Positions 25,862-34,528 of a DNA stretch of 39,503 nucleotides are shown here, piece after piece. Under the pieces are notes generated by a model, which saw only the letters and a list, made by a program, of their open reading frames with translations, did no database searches and was not told where the DNA came from. Position 1 is the first letter of the stretch, and each line of letters starts with the position of its first letter. This DNA is from Paraburkholderia podalyriae (lineage in GTDB: Bacteria > Pseudomonadota > Gammaproteobacteria > Burkholderiales > Burkholderiaceae), in assembly GCF_014397785.1 (NCBI RefSeq), contig NZ_VZQQ01000055.1, positions 1 to 39,503 of the forward strand, in the 5' to 3' direction. The translations under genes and the position numbers were made by a program.

Positions 25862-27079
25862 CTAGACGGAAGTCCACGCCTTCAAGCGCCTTTTATATTT
25901 CCCAAATCTATTTTTCCAAGTCAACACTCTTTTATACAACGGATTCATGTGACTTACACCGTAGTCATAGCCAAATAGCATCTTGCAGATATGATTTTGA
26001 GCACGAAATCCCGTTTCGTATCCTGCCCGAAAAGACAATACCTTCACAACAGGCAGCGACATATATCTTGGCGTAATCCCGGCATTCAATATTCTGCGCG
26101 AGTACTCAATATCCTCGCACTGATTCCAGAATAAATAATCGTTCAAGGGAATTTCCTGCAGAATGCTCTTTTTGGCTATGATCAAACCACCATTTACATA
26201 TAGATTCGGATGAAAATCGTCTGGCTCCAGTGTCAATGACCAACTAGGTGCCCACGCATTGCCTGTCGCCACCCAGTCGTAGAATGCTGTCTCTCCATAG
26301 AGCTGGCGACCGCACACCACATTGAAGTCGTAACCAAACTGATCGAAAAATTCCAGCCACTTCTCCGCTATCGCGTAGCGATTATGGAGAATCGCCACAT
26401 TTTCGTAGCGAGCAGCAGCGACGATATCGTTTTTCTTGCGGGTGATCCACGCGAGACGCTCATTGACGGCGTCGGAATGCAATATCTTTATCGGAATCTT
26501 GCTCGGTCCGATGTATTTCGAGTAATTCTCCTCAGGACCGTTCACAATCAATTCGCAATCGTCGAGGCAAAACTGAAATGCTTGCTCGATTGACGTTAAC
26601 AAGTGACCGAACGAATCGACGTTCTGGCCATCGACAACCAGACCGAACGACCATTTCTTATTTTTTCCCGAAACGGCAATGTTCCGGCGCTCTTCTACAA
26701 AAAAACTATACGTGGTCCATTTCTTCGCCGGCTCGACAGACGTTATCTTGACATCCGTAAAGTATCTGCGCAGCGATGAGAAAACATACGAGAGTAACTG
26801 ATGCAATGAAACATACTTGGTTGTTTTTGCGCGAAAACTTACCCTCGAACGCCCAGACAAAAGTGTCCAACTTTCGTCAAGTATTACGCGCCAGTTGCTA
26901 TAAGCACAAACATTGAACTCTAATCCGAGACTGTCTAATGTCCCCGCCACTTTTCGATCAGCGAGCCGGAATCCCTCACGAAATTTCGGTCGACTAATCG
27001 GTGTCTTGCAAACAAGCAACTTTGCCCCGCATTCGTCCTGCTTCAATACGACATGAGCATGATGTAAATAGGGTTTCAT
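25862..27079 (-). CDS. GT2-like (GT-A fold) glycosyltransferase, capsule-specific
   Basis: A 405-residue protein. Residues from ~140 onward resemble a GT-A transferase: FGLVVDGQNVDSFGHLLTSI, CELIVNGPEEN, DIVAAARYENVAILHNRYAI, then LYVNGGLIIAKKSIL and FWNQCEDIEYSRRILNAG (the ED acidic pair of GT2-type enzymes). In place of the usual DxD strand it has LHNRY. The N-terminal 140 residues are a separate domain I do not recognise. It is the last gene of the minus-strand variable operon, 44 bases after the WavE-family gene. Base composition is clearly more AT-rich than the kps genes. Acceptor and donor are unknown. Confidence 0.7.
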   Translation of the reverse strand: MKPYLHHAHVVLKQDECGAKLLVCKTPISRPKFREGFRLADRKVAGTLDSLGLEFNVCAYSNWRVILDESWTLLSGRSRVSFRAKTTKYVSLHQLLSYVFSSLRRYFTDVKITSVEPAKKWTTYSFFVEERRNIAVSGKNKKWSFGLVVDGQNVDSFGHLLTSIEQAFQFCLDDCELIVNGPEENYSKYIGPSKIPIKILHSDAVNERLAWITRKKNDIVAAARYENVAILHNRYAIAEKWLEFFDQFGYDFNVVCGRQLYGETAFYDWVATGNAWAPSWSLTLEPDDFHPNLYVNGGLIIAKKSILQEIPLNDYLFWNQCEDIEYSRRILNAGITPRYMSLPVVKVLSFRAGYETGFRAQNHICKMLFGYDYGVSHMNPLYKRVLTWKNRFGKYKRRLKAWTSV

Positions 27080-27123
27080 TAGATGTTACTCGCTTACTGG
27101 AACAAATCGGAATTCATGTTAAA

Positions 27124-28107
27124 TCAAATCCATCCAAGTCGCCGTACCTTCTTTTTCAACCATTTATAAAAGCCTATCGGGTGAAGAAACGGGTATGCGA
27201 TATCAGACAAAATTCGAGAGACAGTCGATGGCACGACGCTCGGAACCTTCGTTATACCCAAAGAATTAAGACGCATCCACTCAAAACTGAAATGGTGATC
27301 CGTATGATATTTAGGGAAGCGAACAGGAACCAAAAGATCAGGGACGGTAACAAAGTGACTATTCATATAATAGTCACTCAGCGCCACCACTTCCGGCCGG
27401 TCATCAGCATAATGATGAACGTCAACGGAATGTTTTTTCCGAATCGCGCTCAAGAATATAAATTGCTCCGGTGCGTACTGGGACAACTCATGGAGACGCC
27501 ATCTATTAGGATGAGCCCGCTCCAGAAAGTACCAGCCTTCTTCATCACTCTGCAGCTGGATATCCCATAAAACTTTCACGTCATCGGTCCAACCAAATTG
27601 AAAATGATCTGACGGATGAAACGGCAACGGATGATCGGGAATTCTTTCTAGAATCGATGCACTGTTTCTAGAAGAAAAGTTATTACAAACAAGCGGGTAT
27701 TCAAAAACATCCCGCTCGTCAGACAGGGGATTCTTGCATCGCTCTTCAAAAATCCGAACAAACGCGTCCCCGTCGAGAATCATGTCGGATCGTATTTTTA
27801 AGCAAAATGGACGAGTAACCAGACTCAGCCCAGCTCGAGTCCCGACAATTTGACGATTGACATTGTTTGGCGTGAACGAAGGCGCGCCCCCTTGTGCCGG
27901 TGGCAAGGGAGATAGGACGATCTTGTCGTAGACTAGGCCTGCATACCGCTCGCCCTCCCAAGTCGAGACAATGATTTCAGCATCTCTAAATATCCCGCGA
28001 ATCTTGCGAGTCGCGGCCAGGGTCAAACCCTCGAGCGATTCCTTTTCGACACTCCAGTCAATAGGGCCTTGAATGACGATCGAAATATCAGAGCTTTTAA
28101 TAGACAT
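27124..28107 (-). CDS. WavE-family polysaccharide synthesis protein
   Basis: A 327-residue protein matching the WavE lipopolysaccharide-synthesis family, named from the Vibrio cholerae core locus and presumed to be glycosyltransferases. Family hallmarks are DISIVIQGPIDW at the start, AEIIVSTWEGE, NNVNRQIVGTRAGL and LKIRSDMILDGD, where RSD is the likely nucleotide-sugar/metal motif. Later blocks (FHPSDHFQFGW, YAPEQFIFLSAIRK) also fit. It sits 11 bases after the cupin-GT2 gene, within an AT-rich minus-strand operon. Probably a cytoplasmic or membrane-associated transferase for one repeat-unit linkage; specificity is not visible. Confidence 0.85.
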   Translation of the reverse strand: MSIKSSDISIVIQGPIDWSVEKESLEGLTLAATRKIRGIFRDAEIIVSTWEGERYAGLVYDKIVLSPLPPAQGGAPSFTPNNVNRQIVGTRAGLSLVTRPFCLKIRSDMILDGDAFVRIFEERCKNPLSDERDVFEYPLVCNNFSSRNSASILERIPDHPLPFHPSDHFQFGWTDDVKVLWDIQLQSDEEGWYFLERAHPNRWRLHELSQYAPEQFIFLSAIRKKHSVDVHHYADDRPEVVALSDYYMNSHFVTVPDLLVPVRFPKYHTDHHFSFEWMRLNSLGITKVPSVVPSTVSRILSDIAYPFLHPIGFYKWLKKKVRRLGWI

Positions 28108-28118
28108 TCTTTATCCGC

Positions 28119-29543
28119 TTATTTGATACGAGCTCGCAACCAGCGTCGCAGCTGCATTCCATTGTTCGTCTCAATATTATGTGCAGTGCGAAAATCGTCT
28201 TTAATAGCATGCACCATAATTCTGTTCTCGAGATCCTTGGGAAACAGCCGAAGGAGATGAAGCCATAAATTGCGCCACCCGGTTTCAGCCTCCTTGTCTT
28301 TCTGAAGCACTACCGATTCAATCTCGTAATCGACGATCTTTTTGACCTTATACATGAGGATAAGGCGATGAAACCAGTCATCCGGAGCCGTCAAGCTCAA
28401 CGTGTGCTTCACCGAAAGATCCAGGCAGACCCGCTTTTGCGTCGCGTTCACCTGAACCCAATTGCCGGTAGCTTGTCCCGCCCTATCTCGCCGATAATGG
28501 TAAAGCAGATAATTACATAGACTCGGATTTGCTGCATGCTGCATCAAAGTCAAATAAAAAGGCAAGTCCTCATACAAATGTATATCCATCAGCGAATTGA
28601 GGGCAACCTCTTTTAATCGCGATGAGAAGAAATACATCCATACCGTATGATGGTAATGCGAGTTCTCAAAAGCAGTTCGATCACTTTTTTCATAATAGAA
28701 CGGCGGGCTCTTAAGGTGCACTCCCGCCGGGTAAATCGGATCCCAAACTGCCCCCGTCTTGTCGTTATAGTGATCAAAACCAAACGCTACACACTCGCTT
28801 GAACGCTCATGAGCCACAGCAACAAGCTTTTCGACCGCATCCTCACGCAACCAATCATCGCCGTCCGCCAGCATGCAAAAGTTCCCGCGCGCTTGCCGGA
28901 TACCAAACTTACGCACACCGTTCACGCCAAGCGGTTGGCTATGCACTTCGATTCTGGAATCGTACTTCGCCATACTCCGAGCCTTCTCGAGAGTATGATC
29001 TTTCGAACCGTCATCTACGACAATGATTTGTAGATTTTTGTACGTTTGATTTAAACAAGAAGAAATGCAGTGCGCAATATAATTTTCGATATTTTTTGCA
29101 ATAACAATTATCGAAACAAGCGGCCCACTTAGCGACGAAGAATCGACCGATTCGTGCACGCGATGCGTCAAGTGCCTTACGTACGGATAGATATGAGACG
29201 TAATAACGCATCCCTTTTCCGCGCTGACCGAGACGATTTCCCCGGTGTCGACTCTGACTACTTCACCCTGCGACACGGCTACGCCATTGACAACGGCACT
29301 GCCTTCTGCAATCTGGATGAACTCGGTACCTCGCTTGTTAAACCAAGGCCTCATTGTGGAACCGGGGGGCAATTTCCGGCCCTGGGTTTTTCCGTCTTTC
29401 GCTACGTAGCGATCGGCAAAGAACTCTTTGACCTGAAAGAGAAGTAAGGCGTTCGTTGACGGCATGGCTTTGATCAACTCCACGTACCCCGGAGCCTTGT
29501 CATCACTCGAACCTCTACTGACCACGGAAGAATCTGCACCCAT
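28119..29543 (-). CDS. Cupin-like domain fused to a GT2 glycosyltransferase
   Basis: A 474-residue fusion. Residues ~20-125 look like a cupin beta-barrel (LPPGSTMRPWFNKRGTEFI, then VNGVAVSQGEVVRVDTGE). Residues ~142-330 are a classical family 2 GT-A domain: VSIIVIAKNIENYIAHCIS, the VDDGS motif at 176-180 and DGDDW at 227-231, followed by an HLYEDLPF segment. The C-terminal ~150 residues are helical. I chose ATG at 29543; the frame extends to 29621 but the added residues look noncoding. Neither start has a strong ribosome-binding site. The cupin part has few histidines and may be structural or sugar-binding. It lies 185 bases after the DAD-motif gene and 11 before the WavE-family gene. Confidence 0.78.
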   Translation of the reverse strand: MGADSSVVSRGSSDDKAPGYVELIKAMPSTNALLLFQVKEFFADRYVAKDGKTQGRKLPPGSTMRPWFNKRGTEFIQIAEGSAVVNGVAVSQGEVVRVDTGEIVSVSAEKGCVITSHIYPYVRHLTHRVHESVDSSSLSGPLVSIIVIAKNIENYIAHCISSCLNQTYKNLQIIVVDDGSKDHTLEKARSMAKYDSRIEVHSQPLGVNGVRKFGIRQARGNFCMLADGDDWLREDAVEKLVAVAHERSSECVAFGFDHYNDKTGAVWDPIYPAGVHLKSPPFYYEKSDRTAFENSHYHHTVWMYFFSSRLKEVALNSLMDIHLYEDLPFYLTLMQHAANPSLCNYLLYHYRRDRAGQATGNWVQVNATQKRVCLDLSVKHTLSLTAPDDWFHRLILMYKVKKIVDYEIESVVLQKDKEAETGWRNLWLHLLRLFPKDLENRIMVHAIKDDFRTAHNIETNNGMQLRRWLRARIK

Positions 29544-29728
29544 AATTTCACACTTATAAAAATGCCTGATCCGCGACTTGGCGTCTGGCATAAATAAAAC
29601 GACCGGCAGCCGCACTGACATTTACGCAACGTTCGGGACACACGTCCCTATATGGCTCGATCTCTATGGACGCACGGACTGCCTTTGGCGCCTTAAATTC
29701 GATTTATGCGACAATGTCTCGCGACTTA

Positions 29729-30958
29729 TCAGGCATCTGATAGAGAAGAGACCCGATCTACGTGATAGATTGCCGAGAATCCTCTGGATACACACTGCTT
29801 ACCCCCTGTATCGTCCTGTGTTGCTGCAGTCAAAGTAAGCCAAACAGGTCGGTATTCGTGAATATCTTGTACTCTGTCGAGATGACTTAAATCCAAGTCA
29901 TCCGTAATTTTTCCATCGCCAACAATCGGGACCAGATCCACCAACTTGAAATCACCACGCAACAGAAGGTAGTTCACGTAAAGGATGTGATCAAAATGAT
30001 TCCAAGTTAGTCGCGCCCATGCCTCGTCCACTCCACCGTACAGGAAAGCGACGTGCTGCAAGAACTCGAAAAAATCTTCGCGCGCATAAAAAGGAATATC
30101 GAAAAACCAGGAATATCGGTCGGACCCGTAAATTCCATCTAATTTTCCCTCATCTCTTGGCGAAAAGAAATTCGCTGATGCACGATACGTTGATTTTGTG
30201 ATGTCTATTGGAGAACCAGCAGAAAAAAAAGTTTTCTTCGCATAATTCGTTTCGATCTGATCGAAAAAGGAGTCCAACGACTTCAACAACAATGTATCTG
30301 CATCAATGCAGCAAACTTGATCCGCGCCTAAAGCAAACGCGCGACAGACGGACAGCAACTTTTTCATGTTGATGCACCCTCCGCCCTGATTCTTGGCAAG
30401 GGCATCGCCAAGACGCGTCCATCCTGCCGCTTCCGTTACTTCCAAGGCGGATATGACCTCACAATGCCGCGGCACGGCCGAGGCGGCAACCTCCAGATAT
30501 CTTTCTATTACTTCTCTCTCATACGTGCCAGTTGCTACCAAGGTCACCCGTACGTCCTCGGTATCGAGTTCGGCCTTCGATAAGAAGGAAAAGATCGAAG
30601 AAATATGAAATATTTTCGGCAAATGAATGGGTATGAGCAGATGTCGTGTCTGCTTCGGCAAAGTCGAATCCACCGACCCGGGATTTGCAAGTCGATTCAA
30701 CTCCTCTCGCCAAACAGGCTCTCCGTATTGAATCAACGGGTTTCCAACATCTACCGCCTTTTTGCCAAAGACCGATTCGCGAAACGCATGCAAGAGAATT
30801 TTGTTCTCACGCTCCACTTTTACGAGCAACTTCTCGAGCCGTTTCACCGTAAAGACAATATCCTCCGATTCTGGAATTTGGTAGGACTCTGAACTGGTAG
30901 CAGCCCCCTCGGTTTCGGGTAACGACAAATCCGAATCGATCAAAATCTCAGCGCTCAC
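29729..30958 (-). CDS. GT-A-type glycosyltransferase-like protein with DAD motif
   Basis: A 409-residue protein starting at GTG 30958, with GAGG 5 bases upstream. Residues 35-65 form a short coiled coil (VKRLEKLLVKVERENKIL). The domain from ~105 onward reads as a nucleotide-sugar transferase: HLLIPIHLPKIFHISSIFSF, GGCINMKKLLSVCRAFAL and CCIDADTLLLKSLDSFFD, where DAD is the probable metal motif. It recalls the poorly characterised DUF6492-type family; I am not certain of that placement. It follows the cupin gene by 62 bases in the variable operon. A role in assembling the capsule repeat unit is inferred from context. Confidence 0.65.
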   Translation of the reverse strand: MSAEILIDSDLSLPETEGAATSSESYQIPESEDIVFTVKRLEKLLVKVERENKILLHAFRESVFGKKAVDVGNPLIQYGEPVWREELNRLANPGSVDSTLPKQTRHLLIPIHLPKIFHISSIFSFLSKAELDTEDVRVTLVATGTYEREVIERYLEVAASAVPRHCEVISALEVTEAAGWTRLGDALAKNQGGGCINMKKLLSVCRAFALGADQVCCIDADTLLLKSLDSFFDQIETNYAKKTFFSAGSPIDITKSTYRASANFFSPRDEGKLDGIYGSDRYSWFFDIPFYAREDFFEFLQHVAFLYGGVDEAWARLTWNHFDHILYVNYLLLRGDFKLVDLVPIVGDGKITDDLDLSHLDRVQDIHEYRPVWLTLTAATQDDTGGKQCVSRGFSAIYHVDRVSSLSDA

Positions 30959-31020
30959 GCGAACCTCACATATTTCACTTCAATCTTCGTATTTCAGCCA
31001 CGAACGCAAAATCGCAACAA

Positions 31021-31347
31021 TCAGTCGCTCACATTATATTTATCTTGCGTTGCTCCAGGCACCTTTACGACGACATTTATCGCATCGGTCAAAGCTTCGA
31101 AGCCTGTTACTTCTCCTGGCTCCAGCACGACAATATCTCCCTCTCCCCACTCCCGGCCCATCATGCGGACCTTTCCTTTGAGGATTAGAGTGATTTCAGT
31201 CGCAATCTTATGATAGTGAGCTCGTTCGCAGTCCCCTGCCTTGTAACTCTTGACTGCAACCTCACAAGCATCGGTTGAGAACGCGGACGGCTCGAAACTA
31301 CCGACGAACCATCCCTTGATCATGCCATCCAATTTTTCGTGCTTCAC
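31021..31347 (-). CDS. Small single-domain cupin protein
   Basis: A 108-residue cupin. The first motif is CERAHYHKIATEITLILKG (residues ~40-58), containing two histidines and a glutamate in metal-site order, and the second is GEGDIVVLEPGEVTGFEAL. Small cupins of this kind in sugar clusters can be epimerases, isomerases or ligand-binding proteins; the sequence does not decide. It starts at GTG 31347, overlapping the preceding nucleotidyltransferase-like gene by 4 bases. It is the last member of a five-gene coupled cassette (34123 to 31021). Confidence 0.75.
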   Translation of the reverse strand: MKHEKLDGMIKGWFVGSFEPSAFSTDACEVAVKSYKAGDCERAHYHKIATEITLILKGKVRMMGREWGEGDIVVLEPGEVTGFEALTDAINVVVKVPGATQDKYNVSD

Positions 31348-32081
31348 ATCGCTTCCAGTTGTTCAAATTGGCTTAGATGCCGGTCGGACTTCAAGGGGTG
31401 GTATTGATCCACATTGATCTTCCAGACCCCTATACGCTTCTGAGCCAAAATCATTTCGTTAAAAGTCTTCGCTATGTAATAACGACCGTCCAATGCGTCG
31501 CCCTTTCGGATCATCTGCTTGATGGCATCGACCAGATACTCAGCTCTGGCATACCAGAACGTCCCTGTCGTTGCGTGTTTGCTGATGGGACGCCGCTGAC
31601 TTACCTCGGATATTAGATCGTCATTACCTAGACGCACATATGAATATCTCGGATGCACCGAATGGAAAGTCAGCGTGCCACCATCGAGTCCCTGCTCCCG
31701 AAAACTTGACAGAACCGCCGGGAAATTCACATTAACCAGTTCGTTCGCGCTGACAATCAATACCTCTTCATCGGCGGGAATTGTGCAAGCAGCCATCAAT
31801 GCCGAGCATGCAGAACCTTGGGTACCGTCGGCAATTCGCATGACCCGGGCGCCAGGGCACAAGAGTTCAACGACTTGATCCAAGTGAAATTGATCTATTT
31901 CATCGTCGCGCAATGCGAATATGAAATTGGCGCCTTCGATTCCCGCCATTTTTTCGAGAATCAGCTCGAGCAATGAATGCCCCCCCACCTCTGCCAAGCT
32001 GGACGGATAGCCGTTGTCGTTCGAGGAAATAAATTGAGGAGCGCCAGCGGCCAGCACTAGAACATTCGTCTTCGTCATCAC
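31344..32081 (-). CDS. Degenerate nucleotidyltransferase-like protein
   Basis: A 245-residue protein with the fold pattern of sugar-phosphate nucleotidyltransferases (VLVLAAG at the start; DGTQGSACSALMAA; TGTFWYARAEYLVDA; GRYYIAKTFNEMI). Key positions differ from active enzymes. The loop normally GxGxRL reads GAPQFISSNDNGYPSSL, so the activating Arg and the following Lys are missing. The strand that normally carries the metal-binding Asp (as NSD in the paralogue at 33368) reads SANELVNV. It may be a regulatory or scaffold partner of that paralogue, or have changed chemistry. It starts at GTG 32081 or ATG 32078, overlapping the HAD gene, and its stop overlaps the cupin start. Confidence 0.7.
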   Translation of the reverse strand: MMTKTNVLVLAAGAPQFISSNDNGYPSSLAEVGGHSLLELILEKMAGIEGANFIFALRDDEIDQFHLDQVVELLCPGARVMRIADGTQGSACSALMAACTIPADEEVLIVSANELVNVNFPAVLSSFREQGLDGGTLTFHSVHPRYSYVRLGNDDLISEVSQRRPISKHATTGTFWYARAEYLVDAIKQMIRKGDALDGRYYIAKTFNEMILAQKRIGVWKINVDQYHPLKSDRHLSQFEQLEAM

Positions 32082-32722
32082 GCAGTCTCCCCCGACTCAA
32101 TTGTTGCGATGCGCCGCAAGATATTCTCGAGATTGGTGTCGCCTACCTCTTTCACTGTAAGCAGGTGCGCGCCACTTGCCTTTGCTGCACGAATACCGTT
32201 CTCGTTATCCTCGACGATGAGACATTCATCAGGCGACAGATTGAAATGACTCATGGCCTTCAGGTACATCTCTGGATCAGGCTTGCCCACCTTGACATCT
32301 TCGTTTGAGACCATAAGATCCAGATAGCGAGTCAGCGCGGCCCGCTCCATCATGACTTCCACAGAATTCCGAACTGAATTACTGCATACCGCCAGCTGGT
32401 ACCCTCGCGCCTTCAAGGCGGAAAGCGCTCGCTCCTGTGCAAATTGAGGGCGGCATTTCTCGTAGACCATCTGAATGGTATACGTCTGCTTCATTTCGTT
32501 CAGGAATTCATGTAGCTCGCGCGGCAAACCTCTTTCGAGCGATAACATCTCCAGCTTTTTACGCGTAGGCAATCCATCAAATGTAATCAGATGGTCGTAC
32601 CTGGAGATCGACATACCAAACAAGGTTAGTGCCGTGTTTAAGGCTTCATAGTGCCAATCCTTCGCCTCGATCAGTACTCCGTCCATATCAAATAGGACGG
32701 CGCGAATCTTTTTTTCATTCAT
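32078..32722 (-). CDS. HAD-superfamily phosphatase or phosphosugar mutase
   Basis: A 214-residue HAD hydrolase of the beta-phosphoglucomutase-like subgroup. The nucleophile motif FDMDGVL gives D12 and D14. The cap has LITFDGLPTRKKLEML, like the substrate loop of phosphoglucomutases. Motif II is CSNS, motif III is VGKPDPEMYLKAM and motif IV is VEDNENGIRAAKASG. All four motifs are intact, so it should be active. It could dephosphorylate a phospho-intermediate or move a phosphate between positions before nucleotidyl activation. The ATG at 32722 overlaps the phosphodiesterase gene by 8 bases, and its stop overlaps the next gene by 4. Confidence 0.85.
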   Translation of the reverse strand: MNEKKIRAVLFDMDGVLIEAKDWHYEALNTALTLFGMSISRYDHLITFDGLPTRKKLEMLSLERGLPRELHEFLNEMKQTYTIQMVYEKCRPQFAQERALSALKARGYQLAVCSNSVRNSVEVMMERAALTRYLDLMVSNEDVKVGKPDPEMYLKAMSHFNLSPDECLIVEDNENGIRAAKASGAHLLTVKEVGDTNLENILRRIATIESGETA

Positions 32723-33371
32723 GTATTTTCGCTCCCGACATTTTCTCGAAAAAATCTGTGGCTGCTTCGGGAAGATCAGTACATAAAATAAGATTCTCGC
32801 AATGCGCTACCGGCGCGAGTAACTCCCAATGTGACTGATGATCGCGACGATGAAGCTCATTCGATACGACGCACACGCGTTTTCCCGTATTGAGCAAATT
32901 CTCGATTTTCGCGGTATCGTACCAAACGCCGTCGAATGCATCCAACCATATACCGTTCGACCGCTCCAACCATGCACCAACCGGTTCTACTTCACTAATC
33001 CGCGTGAATATCGGAACCCTACCAAGATACGCTCGCATATCCGGTACTGCCATATCGAATACGAAACAGTCCAAACTATTCCGTCCCTCAAGATGCTGGA
33101 AAATCGCGTCCGTCAGACCGTCCGCTTTAACGTTGAGGGCCAGTGTTAATGGTTCCTCTGGCGTAGCGTTTGCCTCAGCAAGGTCCAGCATTTCGGAAAA
33201 GCCCACCTCGTGACCCAAAGGCATATCGTGCGAAATGACGAGCCTGCCACCAAGGTCACGGATATCTGTTTCCGTGCCAAAACCCAGCGTGAACGATCGA
33301 TGGAAAGCTTGAACGGTGTTTTTTTCGCTGGGCTCTTTCCAATAGCCACGGTGCGATATGATTTTCATCAC
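32715..33371 (-). CDS. Glycerophosphodiester phosphodiesterase-like (GDPD-family) protein
   Basis: A 218-residue TIM-barrel protein. The N-terminus carries the GDPD signature: HRG at residues 7-9, KNT shortly after, the metal pair E34-x-D36 in GTETDIRD, and H48-D49 in VISHD. The strand that usually reads E-x-K reads NVK, so one acidic ligand may be replaced. It is shorter than GlpQ or UgpQ and has no signal peptide, so it is cytoplasmic. In this cassette it more likely acts on a capsule precursor phosphodiester than on scavenged phospholipid, but that is inference. It overlaps the upstream nucleotidyltransferase by 4 bases (GTGA). Confidence 0.8.
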   Translation of the reverse strand: MMKIISHRGYWKEPSEKNTVQAFHRSFTLGFGTETDIRDLGGRLVISHDMPLGHEVGFSEMLDLAEANATPEEPLTLALNVKADGLTDAIFQHLEGRNSLDCFVFDMAVPDMRAYLGRVPIFTRISEVEPVGAWLERSNGIWLDAFDGVWYDTAKIENLLNTGKRVCVVSNELHRRDHQSHWELLAPVAHCENLILCTDLPEAATDFFEKMSGAKIHE

Positions 33372-34123
33372 AATTCCATCGTGGCCGTGGCCGAAACCGG
33401 CATTGACAGAAACAATTCCAGATCAGCAGGAATTCCTAAACCGTACATGCCGTTTGCTTCCGAGCCGACATTATAAATTCCGACTGCTTTCTGCGCCTTG
33501 ATCATCGAATTATAGGCTGGCGCGACATAATATTCGCCATTGACACGCTCTTCAGCCTCGATCATTGTCTCTGCCGCGCGAACAAAATCAGAGCCACGCT
33601 TGAAATTGTAGATTCCCACAGTGGCCTCATCCGAAATTACCTGCTTTTCGACAACCCGTGTGACAAGCCTCTTATCATCAAGCGCGACGAATGACCACTT
33701 CGGATCATTAGCCGTCATCGTCATAATTTGACCGTCCAGATCAGCGGTTGCCATATTATTCAGATAGTCATCAATGGCAACATCAATATATTGATCCGAA
33801 TTGGCAATCATCAGCGAATCATCATTATCAATAAGATGTTTTGCCGATAACACTGTGCAGGCAGCCCCTTCGGTCAATCCATCGAGGCCGACAACCACGC
33901 AGCCTGGAGCCCACTCGGACAACTTTTCCAGGAGCGAGTATGACTCGATATGAACTTTCTGAGCAATAAAAATGAAACGATGACTCTGAGAGGGCCGAAG
34001 ATTATTAATAACCAGCTTGATCATCGGCACCCCGTTAACCTGAATCAACGGTTTGGGATCCTTAAACCCGGCCTTTGCAAACCGGCTTCCGGCACCCGCC
34101 ATTGGAACGACGATATTCAACAT
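33368..34123 (-). CDS. Sugar-phosphate (or polyol/amine-phosphate) nucleotidyltransferase
   Basis: A 251-residue single-domain nucleotidyltransferase that would join an NTP to a phosphorylated small molecule. MAGAGSRFAKAGFKDPKPLI holds the glycine-rich loop, activating Arg and substrate Lys; LTEGAACTVLSAK binds the base; MIANSDQYID holds the metal Asp; VVEKQVISDEATVGIYNF is also typical. Length and layout are close to LicC/RfbA-like enzymes, so the substrate need not be a sugar. I prefer ATG at 34123 with GGTGA 5 bases upstream; GTG at 34132 is the alternative. It is the first gene of the AT-rich minus-strand operon. Confidence 0.85.
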   Translation of the reverse strand: MLNIVVPMAGAGSRFAKAGFKDPKPLIQVNGVPMIKLVINNLRPSQSHRFIFIAQKVHIESYSLLEKLSEWAPGCVVVGLDGLTEGAACTVLSAKHLIDNDDSLMIANSDQYIDVAIDDYLNNMATADLDGQIMTMTANDPKWSFVALDDKRLVTRVVEKQVISDEATVGIYNFKRGSDFVRAAETMIEAEERVNGEYYVAPAYNSMIKAQKAVGIYNVGSEANGMYGLGIPADLELFLSMPVSATATMEL

Positions 34124-34528
34124 TTTGTTCACCCGACATCAAATCAAGAAATCGTTTATTGGCCATACTGTAATCACTCGACCACTTCGACAAAACGATC
34201 CGGTAATTGCTTGTTACCGTTGACAAGCCTGTGACCGCTGCAGTCGAGATTGTTGCCGTTTGTTTTCGCTACCGTTGCTGCGCCATTGCCGAGAGTGATG
34301 CGAGGTTGGGCAGATGGTCATCGTCAAGCCTTGTGACGTCACGGTTGTCTCCTCTACAAGAGATTAGTACGGCTCTATTCGCCAGAAAACGATCGTAAAG
34401 AATCACGTGAAGAGCAGACGCCAGTAAGAAGTCGGCTCCGACCAAAGGGGACAATTAGCCCCTCCTCTCGCACGCCACCACACTACGCCGTGCGGAACCA
34501 TCGGTATCGAATTCCCGGCGCCTTCTGT
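34124..34528. other. Noncoding region upstream of the variable operon
   Basis: About 400 bases with no supportable gene. It must contain the promoter for the minus-strand operon starting at 34123; I saw only weak candidates. Two inverted repeats lie toward the wza side: CGCACG/CGTGCG (34469-34494) and GGGG/CCCC (34447-34462), the second followed on the minus strand by TTTGG. They could act as a weak terminator after the export lipoprotein gene. Confidence 0.4.

Noticed and set aside
34150..34240. Sigma70 promoter for the variable operon (TTGTCG, 17 bases, CAGTAT)
   Set aside because: The -10 matches consensus at only three positions, so it is not strong enough to annotate.
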